Origin: Macrotrachela quadricornifera
Taxonomy: Eukaryota; Rotifera; Eurotatoria; Philodinida; Philodinidae
DNA length: 64,000 nucleotides
Direction of reading: 5' to 3'
NCBI GenBank assembly: GCA_022393335.1
Contig: JAJEKB010020463.1
Coordinates: 105,285-169,284 of the forward strand
Made by a program: the position numbers and the translations under genes
The notes under the pieces: model-generated
The model's database searches: none
What the model saw: the letters and a program-made list of their open reading frames with translations, nothing else
Told to the model about the DNA's origin: nothing
In this document: one piece after another, positions 1 through 12,263 of the stretch
How the letters are laid out: every line of letters begins with the position of its first letter
Numbering within the stretch: the first letter of the stretch is position 1

Positions 1-320
1 ACGCTGCATCTTGTGGTATATCGTGTTGCTTCTTACGAAATCATATTAAGGGATAAAAAGATGAAATAAGAAAAATGAAATTCCACATTCTCGTAGAAAA
101 AATGATCGTTTCACAACCTCAAAAACTAGTCACATACAGTTTTACTGTCTTCCAAAACAAAACGTATACAACTAAAATAAGCTTTACTATGGAACTTGTA
201 GAGCTTTTCAAGATGCATCTTTTGGTATATCCTGTTTTTTTAATAAAACACATTTAAAGATTAAAACATGAAATGCAAAGTGTGGCCCACCGGTGGGCCA
301 CATCGCGGTGAAAGGGTTAA
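1..320. repeat. Partial copy of a short element ending in ATCGCGGTGAAAGGG
   Basis: The last 120 bases (about 200-320) match 52890-53007: both carry an ATGCATCTT/GCGTCTTATGG-like stretch, then TTAATAAAAC, then a palindrome centred on CCCACCGGTGGG, then ATCGCGGTGAAAGGG. The copy at 52869-53007 has this last motif inverted at its other end, so it is probably a terminal inverted repeat. Here the left end lies outside the window or is lost. Bases 1-25 resemble bases 205-230, suggesting an internal duplication. No coding capacity is supported. Confidence 0.5.
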
Positions 321-349
321 CTAATTCTGGTAGCCTTATCTAGAGGTAT

Positions 350-1546
350 TTTTAGTAACTTTCTAAGAGCTATCTGGAAATAGCTACACATGGCATTTTA
401 ATTTTGACTATAAACGAAAAGTCGAAATGTCATATTTAGAGATCATTCTTGATTTTTTTTTCTTAATCTTATCGATTTCAGAATTCCAAAAAGGAAAGAC
501 TTCTTCTCGAAAAAAAAGCTAATCTACGAAGTTTGACCAAAACTTTTCGAAATTGAGAAACTAAATCGCTTCTGAGTTAGGACAATATACATCATGTAGA
601 TTTTAATGAACTATGAAATACCGTGAAAATTTTTCGTTCTGGTAGCTTGTTATTGCCGAGATACGCCATTTTCAAAGTACGTTTAAAGCATCTAGCAGTA
701 ATCTCACTCAGAAACACTTGAAAAATTGAGTTTCCAATTTTGCCCTAAAACGTTGCATAGAGACAAATATCGGGGAGAGTAGTTTGTTATCAAAGTTTCA
801 GATTCTTTCCTTAATCCTAGTCTGAATTGAAAACACCGAATCCGCCGATGTATATGAGCGATGTAAAAATATACTTGTGCCATAGTTCTATCTCCGGATA
901 TTAAAAGCCGAAAGATTTGAAACTTTCACAATAAACTACTCTCCCATGATACTTGTCTCTATGCAAAGTTTTAAGTAAAAATTCAAAACTCAATTTTTCA
1001 AGTGTTTCTGAGTGAGATTACTGCTAGATGCTTTAAACGTACTTTGAAAATGATGTATCTCGGCAACAACAAGCTAGCAAAACGAAATGTTTTCACGGTA
1101 TTTCATAGTTCATTAAAATCTACATGATGTATATTGTCCTAACTCAAAAACGATATATCAATTGGATATACTTCCTCATTAGTCTACATGAGAGTTATCG
1201 AAGATCCTCTTTTATATACCCCGAACAACACTATATTTTGTCCTTACCATGGTGCAGAGAAAGCTTTCTTGCAAAATAGATTTTGTTTTAATACCATTCT
1301 TAAGTCTACAATATTCGAGAAATTGTCGTGCAAACCAAGTTTCTCAGTTTCGGAAACTTTTGGTCAAACTTTGTAGATTAGTTTTTTTTCGAGAAGAAGT
1401 CTTTTTTTTTTTGAATTCTCAAACCGATAAGATTAAGAAAAAATCAAGAATGATCTCTAAATATGACATTTGGACTTTTCATTTAGAGTCAAAATTAAAA
1501 TGTCATGTGTAGCTATTTCCAGATAGCTCTTGAAAACTAACTAAGA
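350..1546. repeat. 1.2-kb foldback (palindromic) element
   Basis: The left arm starts near AAGAGCTATCTGGAAATAGC (365) and the same sequence appears reverse-complemented at 1512-1531. The match continues inward: 575-735 (GGACAATATACATCATGTAG, AAGCATCTAGCAGTAATCTC) pairs with 960-1141, and 745-800 pairs with 905-980. The centre is near 850. The right arm carries about 170 extra bases (roughly 1150-1320) with no partner on the left, probably a later insertion or a left-arm deletion. There is no transposase, so this looks like a non-autonomous foldback/MITE-type element. Confidence 0.8.
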
Positions 1547-2704
1547 ATGCTTCTGGATAAGTCTTAAAGAGTTTTTAACTGGATAAGGATATTAGAATTA
1601 GATAAATATAATTTACGAACACAAAGAAAATTACCAATGATTCGACAAGTCATACATTAGTTAAATATATATCCATTTCAATTGGTATGCACTTAACCGG
1701 CACTGTCGCATACTAGGCAGATGCTTTTGTACTTCTCATTATTCTAAAGAAATTATTATTAATTTATAATAGATATTCGAACTTACATGTCGTTTGATTT
1801 TCAGGTGTTTTGACAATATTGTCATCTGAATTACATGGTGAATTTTCGTCCGATTTTGAATTCATACAAAGCTTTTTCAGTGAACTTCTTCTTTGATATG
1901 TGTCAACTCGATGATTTAGAATGTCTACAACAGAAGAACACATCACTTTTTATACATCATTTCAAACGATAATTTGAAAAAAGCTCTCAAACGTCATTTT
2001 TTAGTGTGTTGGAAGATACCAGGAGGTTTCGAATGATTCACACAAGAATAGTTTCTCTTTTAGTTTGCATTACCTTTTTGTTAGATGATACGATGATGTG
2101 TAGAATCCTTTTTTTGTTCTTTATTTATGACATCTTTATTACAGTCACAAAATATCATGCACTCGCTCAAAAAATGATCTTATCTTTTCTACTACTGAAG
2201 AAAAAGGTGTTTTATCAAGCCAAAAACAGGTTATTCCCGTGTGCCTAGAGGAAGAGCCTTCTACGGTTTCGTGTCGAACCCCTGATGCACAACTGCCACA
2301 AAAAGTTTTGTTTGAAAAGTTTTTGATACCGATCTCATAGATCGAAAACTCTATTGGTTGGGGCACTTTGAATTGCGTCGAATGCATCATGTATAGATTC
2401 ATTTTCTAAACCTAACTAGTTTTTCTACGCAAGTATTGAAGCTAAATATTTTGTGTCATTCTATTTATCATACCGAGTCTCTCTAACATCGCGAATTATG
2501 AATTTCGCCAACAGTACTTTCGCCAATGGCTGAATTTCACAACGAATTTCGCGAATGATGTTTAGAATACTTCCAACTCAACTGAATCAGTAGTGTATTT
2601 TCAAGTTTTTTTTTCAATTTTCTTCTATTTTAAATAATAAAAAAAATAAATTAATTGTAAATGTAGTAGAAAAAATAGTTTTTGAATTTTTATAGTCATA
2701 ATTA
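1547..2704. other. Gene-free AT-rich stretch
   Basis: No open frame here has a recognisable domain or good splice context. The only pattern noticed is a small cluster of ATTTCGCCAA/ATTTCGCGAA words at about 2490-2560. Confidence 0.5.
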
Positions 2705-3065
2705 GTCTTTTGTGGGACTCACATATATTTTCAAAGAAAAGAATGAGTGCAAGTTTTATGCTGATGTTTTTCGGTCCCCCCTTACAGACGCTTCTCTATT
2801 ACAGATCCTAACAACTAATGTCTAAGAACATGGTGTGTGCTTCGAAATTGATGAGGAGGAACAAAGAGGCAAGATAAAATGAAGATTTTTACATAATTTT
2901 TCACAGATAGTGAGGCGAAGTAAGAAAGGAGCAAGCAAGATCACTACATGTTCTGCTTAGCAACAAACAAGAACTGATGGTTGTTTAACATATTTATTTT
3001 AAAGAAACGTCAATTTCAGATTTTGGCTCCAAAGAAGCTGCGTTGAAAAGCTTTTTCATTTTAAT
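2705..3065 (+). repeat. Dispersed repeat, copy 1 (copy 2 at 52252-52629)
   Basis: Shares about 360 bases in the same orientation with 52252-52629. Landmarks in both copies are GTGG(G/A)ACTCACATAT, TTGATGAGGAG(G)(A/G)ACAAAGAG, CAAGATCACTACAT and AACAAGAACTGATGGTTGTT. The two copies have diverged by substitutions and small indels, so no reading frame is conserved. Probably a non-autonomous mobile element; the class is not clear. Confidence 0.7.
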
Positions 3066-3444
3066 CTATTGATATATTTAATGAAATATCAGTTAATTTA
3101 CAGATACATAAACACTGATGAACTTAGCAGCAAAGATTTCTCGCTAAAAACAATACAACTCAGTTTATTCATTATCGATATTTTCTATCTGAAAAGTTTT
3201 GTTTTATGTTAACATTATCGACAATGAATAAAGTGAATTTGAATGTATAATTTATTTCGACCCTGACATATGCAATGTTCAAAGAAATAGACACAGAGAC
3301 GATTTTCTCCCATCCAATTATACACATCTACAGATAACGCAAAATGAATGTCACACCTAGTAAAAAGTATAACATTATTCATGTTGTCTTTCTGTATATA
3401 CCGTACAATCGATTCAATTTTATTTTATTAGTAGAAATATGAAA

Positions 3445-4015
3445 TATTGTATTGCCTATTTCAAAATAAAAGACGCGTGGATATTTTTTGAATAACTTTT
3501 GATAGGAACATCATAGAGAGCTGCGGTTTTCACCATTGGAAAGAGGAGATGGAGACGCATCGAACCATGTATTATAAGATAATTCTTCGTATTTTTTTGA
3601 AAACGAACATAATCCGTAGGATGACTACACTGTTTCTTGAATCATTTCGTACGCATTTGAACCGCTAAGAAAAGATCTACAAACTATGCGTAAGGGCGAG
3701 ACTTTTACGTCGATTCGTTCAGCAGTTATAAGTATCTTACTCGCAATTTTCAGCCGATGTTCCTATTCATTTCTGTGAAAAAAACCACTCTTTTGCGTTT
3801 TTCTCATAAAATAGGAACTCAATTTTCGACATTTTTTTGTAGAAAATTGATAAAGAAAACTTTAAAAAGCCTCCCAGAAAAATCTGTATTGTACGATTCG
3901 ATGCGTCTTCATCTGCTCTTTCCAACAGTGAAAACCGCAGCTCTCTATCTTGCTTCTATTAAAAGTTATTCAAAAAATATCCACGCGCCTTTTATTTTGA
4001 AATGGGCAATAGTAT
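3445..4015. repeat. Foldback element with about 130-bp inverted arms
   Basis: The left arm (ATTGCCTATTTCAAAATAAA at 3451, CACC.TTGGAAAGAGGAGATG at 3530) is repeated inverted on the right (TTTTATTTTGAAATGGGCAA near 3990, CTCTTTCCAACAGTG near 3915). The arm sequence recurs in diverged form at 48095-48440 and 62190-62660, so it is a family. A 99-codon open frame inside (3757-4056) lies mostly in the right arm and is not considered a gene. Confidence 0.7.
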
Positions 4016-4056
4016 CAGAACCTAAATCTAGATGTATTCACAATTTTTATAGTTGA

Positions 4057-5710
4057 TAGAACTATTTCGAATAGAAACTTTAAAATAAATCAGTAAAATC
4101 TACTGATGCATGCGGAGACTAATTGAAACAAAATTTCGACATATCATTTATTGAAATTTAATCAATGCAAAAACTGAAACGATATTAATCGAATGGATGG
4201 TTACTAGCTCATAATTATAAGAACCGATGCGTTAATTTCAAACTAATGACCAATTTTTGAAATAATGATGGATCTACGTCAAAAATTGCGGATAAATGAA
4301 TTATGAATACAATGAATTGATAATTAATGTTAAAACTATGTACAAATTCTTGTTCCACTTAAAATTAGAGTGGCAAAATGAGTAAATAGAAACATTTTTT
4401 CACTTCGCCATCTTTTGTTATGAATGTATCGAAAGAAATCTGTCAAGCACGAAGTAAGTATTTCAGCGAAAAGAAAACAATTAGAAAGGTAGACAATGTA
4501 GAAATTAGAGTACTACTGAGAGTAATGACTAGATGCATGAAGGACGAAATAAACAAGTATACGCTTCTCGACTACCAAATAGCGAATGAATTCACCAACA
4601 AGCTTTCGTTATCAATTATATCCAGATTAATTGGCTTTATTCTGTATAGATGGTGTCTCATTAGTAGAACTAGTCATTTTATAGAAGAATACAAGTCATC
4701 ATGTTGTGATCTAGTATTTGATCATAGGATCCAACTACATTCCCCAGTAAGAATGCCAATACTCAACTTTTTGAAAATTAGCTAAATTTGTAATTTGACC
4801 AAGTTGGAAGCTAGTGTAATACCAAGTTATCGGGTTCGACTGATTTCATTTCTATCTCTACATTCGGAATTATTCGAGAAAGTTATACTTAAACAAATCA
4901 CGAAATGGACCGATGAATTATAGTTTGTTTTTACTGAACAATCAGAGTTTTAATTACGAGGACTATTATGTATAAAAGTACTTTCTATTCACCAAAAAAT
5001 GAAGAATAATTTCAGTGAATCTGCTAGCTCTTGTATTAGACGTAAGTTATAAGAGAATATGATGCTAACTTCAAAACCGGCAGACCTATATCATTTTTTG
5101 GAGATAAATAGTTCGACAATACTCATGCTAATATCGAATTAACACCTGACGACTTAAGTATACTTATATGTGCTTTCATTAGTAATGCTTTGTTATTAAC
5201 AACAGAGTATTTCGAGAAATAAGATACTAAAATGCGCATTAATATAGCAGAATACACAAAGGAACCAAAGTACTTAATTAACGTGTGGAACATAGTCGGA
5301 CAAATATTCTATATACAATTAAGAAAACACTGATCAAACTTAAATAGATGACGTAAAAGGTAGAAAAATTTCATTATCGATGTTGAGACAATACTTTTTC
5401 AGTATATTATATAGATGCTCATTTATATCATTAAATGATCGATTTCCAAATAATGAAAAAGGAGCTATTTGAAACTTACGTACAATGATATATATTGAGA
5501 ACATATTGAATAAAATGCACAAATTGGACTAAGAAGACTTACTTTGCCCTTGATAACATATTGTATTCAGACAATTTTAAAAAGAAGAAAGACTTGTTTG
5601 AAGATTTTTTTTTCGATCAAATAGAATAAAAAAAAACCAATAAGAATATTATATAGATAAAACACAAAATCAAAAAAACAGATAATAAAATTGTCTTGAT
5701 TAGATCTTTA
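4057..5710. other. Gene-free stretch, no supported feature
   Basis: A 121-codon open frame at 4420-4785 (+) has no recognisable motif, no convincing start context and ends in low-complexity sequence. It is not called a gene. Nothing else was seen. Confidence 0.4.
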
Positions 5711-7918
5711 TTATTTATCTTTAGTCATCTTCAAAATATATAATATCGTTGCATCATTTAACATAAAATACTCATAACAATAGTCACTATCACATACTCG
5801 TCGAATATATGGATAAACATTATATAATTTTATACAATTAATAGTTTTTTGTTTATATTTATAATTTTCATCTCGATATGCATATGTTTGTATATAACAT
5901 TCTTTGTGAAGTGATAAATTTGAATAATCATATTTTGACATTAATTTTAAAAATTTATGAACATTTCGTGGTCCAGGCAACCAAAGCGTGGCTATTGGGC
6001 GTAATATTAGTGGAAATACAGAATCTTTTTTAATGTAGGTATGTAGTTTAATATGTGTAGAATTATCTGTAAAAAATTTAATATCAATAAATGGCCATTT
6101 CCATTTGTAATTTTTAGTTGATAGAGATGCATGAAAAAAGAATTTCATACTTCTTGATGTTTTAGGATAAAATATCCAATCCGTTTGATTATATGAGTTT
6201 TTCATATTGGCTAGACGTGAATAATATTTTACATGTACGTATACATTAACATTATCATTATACGGTAATATATCTTAATAACAAAAAGGAAATTATGCTT
6301 TTGAAATAATCTATGAGAATAAGAACGAGTCTTGTCGGTGGTTACTTAACATATAGCAGTTAAGCTGGTTGAAAGGAAAAATGTTAAGAAACTCGATACT
6401 TTTTCGTTCGAATGTTCTATAGTGAATATAAAAGCGGGTTAAAAAAGAAATTTATATAGTTGATGTATGTAAAATGAAGAAGTTGAACATACTAGTTTAG
6501 TTATAATGATATTTGAATGGATTTAAATGTTTACTGTAAAAACTCATATCATGCCTTTTAATCAATTGAAATTTTATTTTTTGAATAATAAAATACAATT
6601 ATCTGGCAATAACTCTTTTTCAGCATACAGAGCAAAAAATACAAAAATATTTAGAGTTCTCCTTTGCCAGGATAAAAGAAATATGATTAGCAGCAGTGCG
6701 GAACTGTAAAACTCCGATACTATAGGTAAAAGAACTATCTTTGTAATAAGTAAAATCTACAAAAAACTGAAATTGATACTGTATTGAAAAAATTTTTTTA
6801 AAAATAGAACGACAATGAATATTTAATTGCTTAAATCAGCGTTTTATATGATTTTTAATACAAAATCAAAATGAAACATATAGAAAAAAAAACTTTGTTC
6901 ATCCTGCATTTAAACTAATTCGATCGGTTGCTGAACACAATGTTAACTTTACTCTAATTCTCCAAAAAGAAACGACTTCTATTATGAGCCCTATTGTATT
7001 AGTTTACTAGAGACAAAATATTGAAATGATATATATACCTCTAAGATTATATATTCTTTGAAAAATTCTTTTTTACCTTCAATAAAAATAAGAAATAGAA
7101 GAAATATAGATTATTCAGTGAAGACTTATTTTATCAAGATTGTGATTAAATTTTATAAAACAGAATACTAATAGAGGCAAAACAAATTTTCGAGAAGATA
7201 TAACAAAAATTATTTTTCACAAACGCTGATTGCAAAAAAAAAAGTGTTAAATCTGTTTTGAGGTTATTTTAGATTGTCTTAAAAAAAATATTACAGAGAT
7301 TAGTATTTGAAACGGGCTATAAGAAAGTAACAATTTTGTGATTAAGTCTTTAGATGATAAAAGCAACTAAATAATTATTCCGACTATAAGTAACCATTTT
7401 CAAAGAAATTTCTCATTAAAAAAATCATTTGAAATTAAAATTTTAAAACTGTTAAAGGTCTTACCATGATATCTATATGATCCTAGCAAGGTACTAGAAC
7501 TGATCATATATTCTATATGATTCTTTCGACATATTTGATCAAATATCTTCATTAATTTGACATATACCTGATGTTCGCATGGTGTTATTGAACGTGGTAT
7601 AAGCGATGATGTTTTCCATAATGAATAAAAATAAGGTAATATTGGTTGTTCTGAACAACTATTTATTAATGGTTGGTTATATAGCTGATTTGAATGATAA
7701 CGTTCAAGCTGTTGAAATTCCATTTTATATCGATTTTTAAGTGTTAATTCCGAACAACAAAATGTTGAATTTCGATTCATATGTTTAAATGGTACCATTA
7801 ATGAAGTTAAATTAGATGTTGTTTTTTCATAAAAATATCCAAGACATTGATAAATACATATTATAAATAATTCAAATATAATAAAAAGTAATCCTCCTAT
7901 TAATAAATCTTTTTTCAT
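5711..7918 (-). CDS. LicD/fukutin-family type II membrane protein, degenerate acidic motif
   Basis: Two exons, 7918-7465 and 6273-5711, joined across a 1191-bp GT-AG intron (donor GGTAAGA at 7465-7459, acceptor TTAAG at 6278-6274). The phase matches exactly and gives 338 residues. Residues 5-28 form one hydrophobic anchor, predicting a Golgi/ER type II topology. Then come SSSTLLGSYRYHD (about 140-152), PYNDNVNV (155-162), and the C-terminal family blocks WKWPFIDI and FPLILRPIATLWLPGPR. LicD, fukutin and FKRP are nucleotidyltransferase-like enzymes that transfer phosphocholine or ribitol-phosphate to glycans; their active site is typically PWDDDVD. Here the outer aspartates are Asn (N157-D158-N159, and N161), so activity is doubtful. 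The substrate is unknown. The intron is far longer than most in this window, but nothing recognisable was found in it. Confidence 0.85.
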
Positions 7919-8874
7919 TTTCTACGAACTTCAAAAATCTATTGGTAGAGACGTACTGATGCGGGCAATACACAATATCTACAATAAAAAAAACAATTGG
8001 TAGAAATCAGCATAAAACATTATTATTATGTTTGAACACATCGTCTTTTTTTTTTGTAATGCATCTTTTCAATTTAAAATGCCTTCAAGATGTACTGTTT
8101 AACTATACTTTCTTTTATGCACTTGCATGCGTTTCTTTTCATACACATTACAATGCACTTTTTAACGTTTCTTTACTTAAAAAATGAATTTCTTCCACAT
8201 GCGCCGTACCTTTTTTCTTTCTTGAAGGACGATTGTTTTTACTAAGAAAAACTGTAGATAAAATAATGTTGGAGTACTTTTTTGAAATTTTTAATACATT
8301 TCCAGGGATCTATATCTCGAATATTGTTTTGTCTGATTATTTTCAATTTATTCAAAGAGATAAGATCTAAAAAGAAAAACTAGTACAAATTTTACTCGAT
8401 ATTTTTTTTCGTTGCTGATTTTGTGTAGAAACTGTTTGTTGTTTTCTTCGCGATAGGAGGCCAAATGTACACAAATTATCCCTCGATGAATAATACACTC
8501 CAATATACATAAATGTTTTTTCTCTTCTATACCTTTATCAAATAAATTAAGGTATTGTCAACATATTTAGTTGTTCTATTCCTTCATGTGTTTTATGTCT
8601 AATCGATGAACTTATAGGTTCGAAATAGATTATGAAATGGATTTGATGTCGCAAGATGAAAACAGTAATTGGATTGCTTAATTCACACTTTAAAACATGA
8701 ATCAAATCCATGTTCCAACACATCAATTTTTTTTTTGAAAATTTGAATAAGTGCTATTATTTTTTTTTAGTCAGATTATTGGTGAAATATTGTTCGACGT
8801 TAATCATGTTCGAGGATACGAATCTTCTTGAATATGACTTTCTACAAAAATTTGGAATCAGATTATATTGACTG
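7919..8874. other. Upstream intergenic stretch of the LicD-like gene
   Basis: AT-rich with poly-T runs. No coding signal, RNA gene or clear promoter motif could be assigned. Confidence 0.4.
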
Positions 8875-9608
8875 CAGAGGTGCAGAATCTGCCGTAAAAA
8901 ACAAAAATTTCCCCCACCGTTAAAATTATTTTCGAAAAATTTCCCCAGCTAGAAAAATCAAAATACATGACCTTCTGTGGATTATATATCTATAAGCAAA
9001 GGACATCGAAAGAGAACTACTTAAAACAAATAGCATGATTTTAAAAAAACAACGCGCTCTATTAATTATCGATTGATTCTGGTAATCTTCGTAATTGTTT
9101 TTTTGTCAAATGATTTAGTATAATAGAACCTGATGATAGCAGTTTCCATGTTTTATATTATTCGCTCTTTTTATAAAATAATCAATTTTTATCCTTCTTG
9201 TTGTTGAGGTTATTATCTAGTGAGCGTTTGATAAATGCATCAGCGAGATGCAACGGGAACATTCCAGTGAAGCAGCACTTCATTATCTAACGAATCATGA
9301 TGGAATGAACGGTTGCTATGAATATGTCTTTTTAAAATTGACACTGCTGATTCACATATCGTTTCGCTTCTAATTCTGAGTATCATTAATGAATGAAAGT
9401 AGAGAAAGTCATTGATACCGTCGAATAAATCTGTACTTGTATAAAATCTTTTAATAACACAAAAGCAAGAAGCTCATTGGTAGAGACATCGCAGCTTGTT
9501 TTTTTTCAAATGGAAAAAAGTTATTTTTTGAAACGTTTCCAGACTCAAAACTTTTCCAAAATTTCTCCCACCACGCGGTGCCGCACACGGTTAGATTCTG
9601 CACCTCTG
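8875..9608. mobile_element. Non-autonomous element with 16-bp TIR, hAT-like
   Basis: CAGAGGTGCAGAATCT at 8875-8890 is repeated perfectly inverted at 9593-9608. Both ends continue inward with a CCGT-like stretch and then C/G-rich patches (CCCCCACCG versus CCCACCACGCGG). A CAGAGGTG terminus is typical of hAT transposons. The flanking 8-mers (ATTGACTG and ATTCATGC) match only partly, so a target duplication is not proven. No transposase frame lies inside. A related 119-bp element with a perfect 8-bp duplication is at 61932-62050. Confidence 0.7.
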
Positions 9609-11203
9609 ATTCATGCCATATCTATATCATATTTTATCATTCTCTATTAACCCTTCCTTTGGTATGTTTTATTCTCTTATACATTAAAATATACATTTGA
9701 GACGTGTGTGCATCACTATCTTAAGGATGTGAAATCAAAAGCAACATTGGTCAACGAGTAGAAGTATATATTGCATTTATTCTTTATTACGTACTCGTTC
9801 GATACTAATAAATTCAAAAAGTTTTTTACTATCATTCATTATACTTAAAATATATTCTTTTTTGAATCATGATTTAATCAAATTAACACAAAATACAAAA
9901 CATAGAACCAGAACTCAATCGAAAATGAACGTGAATTGATTGGCATGTTCGATGTGTTGAGTTACTGCATATTGACCGCATTAAAACTAATTGCTAAACG
10001 AACTCATTCAACGACATATTTAGACGAAGAAAACTCGCTCAATAATAGTGTAATTCATTCTGATTGGAAATTTAAAATAAGATCTATTTTTTCATAATCA
10101 AGCATTCTATCTTAGATTGTAAATGATGATCTTGATCAGTTTTTGTCCTCAGTAAGCACAGTGGTTTTCTATTATTGTGTAATTTTACGTACCTAACAAC
10201 AAGGCACAGAAATTATGAATGAAAAGAAAAGATTGAGTTGACAATTATTGATTGCAATGCATATCCATTGTATAATTGCATATGTCACTCAAAGATTTTA
10301 TATATATATGTGTATAATGTACACTTGAGTTTTTCAATTCCAAATGAAAGTAACGGTATATTTATAATCAAATTCGGATGTATGCTTAACGATATTACTG
10401 CAGATATTTGGCAGAAATTCGCTGAATGTAACATTTTCACTGATATAATAGCATTTCTTTTTCATGATCCTATTAAAAACAAATCAAACCTATTGAGAAT
10501 AAGAGAAAGCAAGATTATAAAGTGTATAGAATGAACGTAAGCGACAGATTGTATAATGTGACTGAAGTTATTGACCACTCATTTTAATAATAGATAAGGA
10601 TTTCTTTTAAAAATCTTGAAGAAGCATTATATAATTGTCTGTTTTCCAACGATAATTCTTTACTTTTCTTTTTCAACATCTATTTGTATTCGTTAAAAAT
10701 ATAAGTACTTGAAGAGCGTTTTGTCAAATACTTATTTTTATGACTATTAAGTTCTATGAATACAAATAAATGAAAATGAATTGTATGCCAATAATAAAAC
10801 TTATTCAATTATGAAATTACTTTTTTTTTTATGAAATCCTATTTAATTTTATTAAAACGTATTTTTACAAAAAATACAGGTACAATTATGAAAATAGTCA
10901 AATGATAAAATAAATGACAGAATTTTCTAGAAAAATCTCGAAAAAAATAGATCCTGGAAACTATTGAGAATGAAATGAGCAAAAAAGAAAAACTTCTTTT
11001 ATCTTAGATAGAATATTATTTAGGCGAGCGAATCTTACTGTGTCCAGAAATATAAAATTATTATAGATTTATTGAGAAATTTTGTTAATAAACAACAAAA
11101 TTATTTATATCTGTTCGAATTAATAGCATTGATCGTAATGAAGGAAAAAAAAACATAAGATAATCATATTTTCACAATACAAATAAGTATCAATAAATGA
11201 TTC
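9609..11203. other. Gene-free stretch
   Basis: A 98-codon frame at 10238-10534 (+) has no motif and is probably chance. The 3' end of the minus-strand GPCR gene begins at 11204. No repeats were recognised. Confidence 0.4.
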
Positions 11204-12263
11204 TTATACCATTTCAACGTCAGATATTTGTGATGAAGTATTTATAGGAACAATCTGATGCTTGTTAAAAAAATGCCAATGTTTCAATCGTTGCCAACAT
11301 TTTTTTACTAAAACATTTTTTACTTGACTACGATATCGTGATGATGTTGCCACAAAAATATAGAAGTTGCTCTAAAATAAAACTATATATTCACAATCAA
11401 TCGAATAAAAATAGAGACTATACCGCAAAATTAAGAGTAAAAAACGAAAGGATGACTGTTTGTATTAATCGTTTAATTGCGTTTTGAAAATTATTCATCA
11501 ATGGAATAGGAACAATAATTCCGTAGACACGATAAATGACAAAAGGTAATGTAAATATTACAAGAAAAATAATACGCATTAAAATCATTGCTGTCATTTG
11601 CCGATCAAATCGACGACGAGTAATTGGTATTCGTCGACAAATAATGCGACGAACATTACGATAAGCTAAAATACCAAAAGATCCTGCCAAGACAATCGGT
11701 AAAAGACCATACAAAACTGGAAACAAGAAAAATGAAGAATACGCAGCCCATGTTGGATTCGAAATAATGCAACCAAGTGATGTTTGAAGGTCCATAAAAA
11801 TACCAGAAACAATACTATGAAGAAACCAAATACAAATAGCTATAATCGTTACATATCGAGTCAATTTGAATGTACACATTTGTCTTAAATATAATCGGTA
11901 ACTTGTCGATAAGAATTGATCACAAGCAGCAAAACATACCATAGACATTGAGATGAGTACACATGTTTGAAAAATTATCATTTTTAATCGACACCAAACC
12001 AATGAATATGTACCAGAATCATATCCAAATGTTATTTGTAAAAAGGAACTAATGGAATTAACGATTACATAAATAACGTCAACAATTGATTCAATAATTA
12101 GATAGAAAATAGATTTATTATTGCGAAATATTTTGAGATGAGTAAAGACAAAAATGTTCAGTATATTTCCAATCACACCACCAATAAATAAAATATAATA
12201 ACTATGAAGTGAATATTGTGTATTGATATTTACAATTGTTAAGACTGATAACGACGATCCCAT
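11204..12263 (-). CDS. Rhodopsin-like (class A) G-protein-coupled receptor
   Basis: Exon 1 is 12263-11424 and exon 2 is 11371-11204, joined across a 52-bp intron (donor GCG|GTATAG, acceptor TTTTAG) in phase 0, giving 335 residues. Seven hydrophobic segments are visible. TM1 carries GN (GGVIGNILN). The Cys before TM3 is in VWCRLK, and the extracellular-loop-2 Cys is in LGCII. The DRY position reads CDQF. A basic third loop (RRIICRRIPITRRRFDR) precedes TM6. The TM7 end SNFYIFVATSSRYR, supplied only by exon 2, replaces NPxxY. Exon 2 adds a basic cytoplasmic tail. The overall pattern resembles the large orphan/peptide-type GPCR expansion of rotifers. The ligand is unknown. The first-exon frame alone would end at the intron and lack the end of TM7. 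Confidence 0.85.

Noticed and set aside
3757..4056. 99-codon frame as a gene
   Set aside because: It lies almost entirely in the right arm of a foldback element and has no motif.
4420..4785. 121-codon frame as a gene
   Set aside because: No domain, no coding-like conservation clue and AT-rich composition typical of intergenic DNA here.
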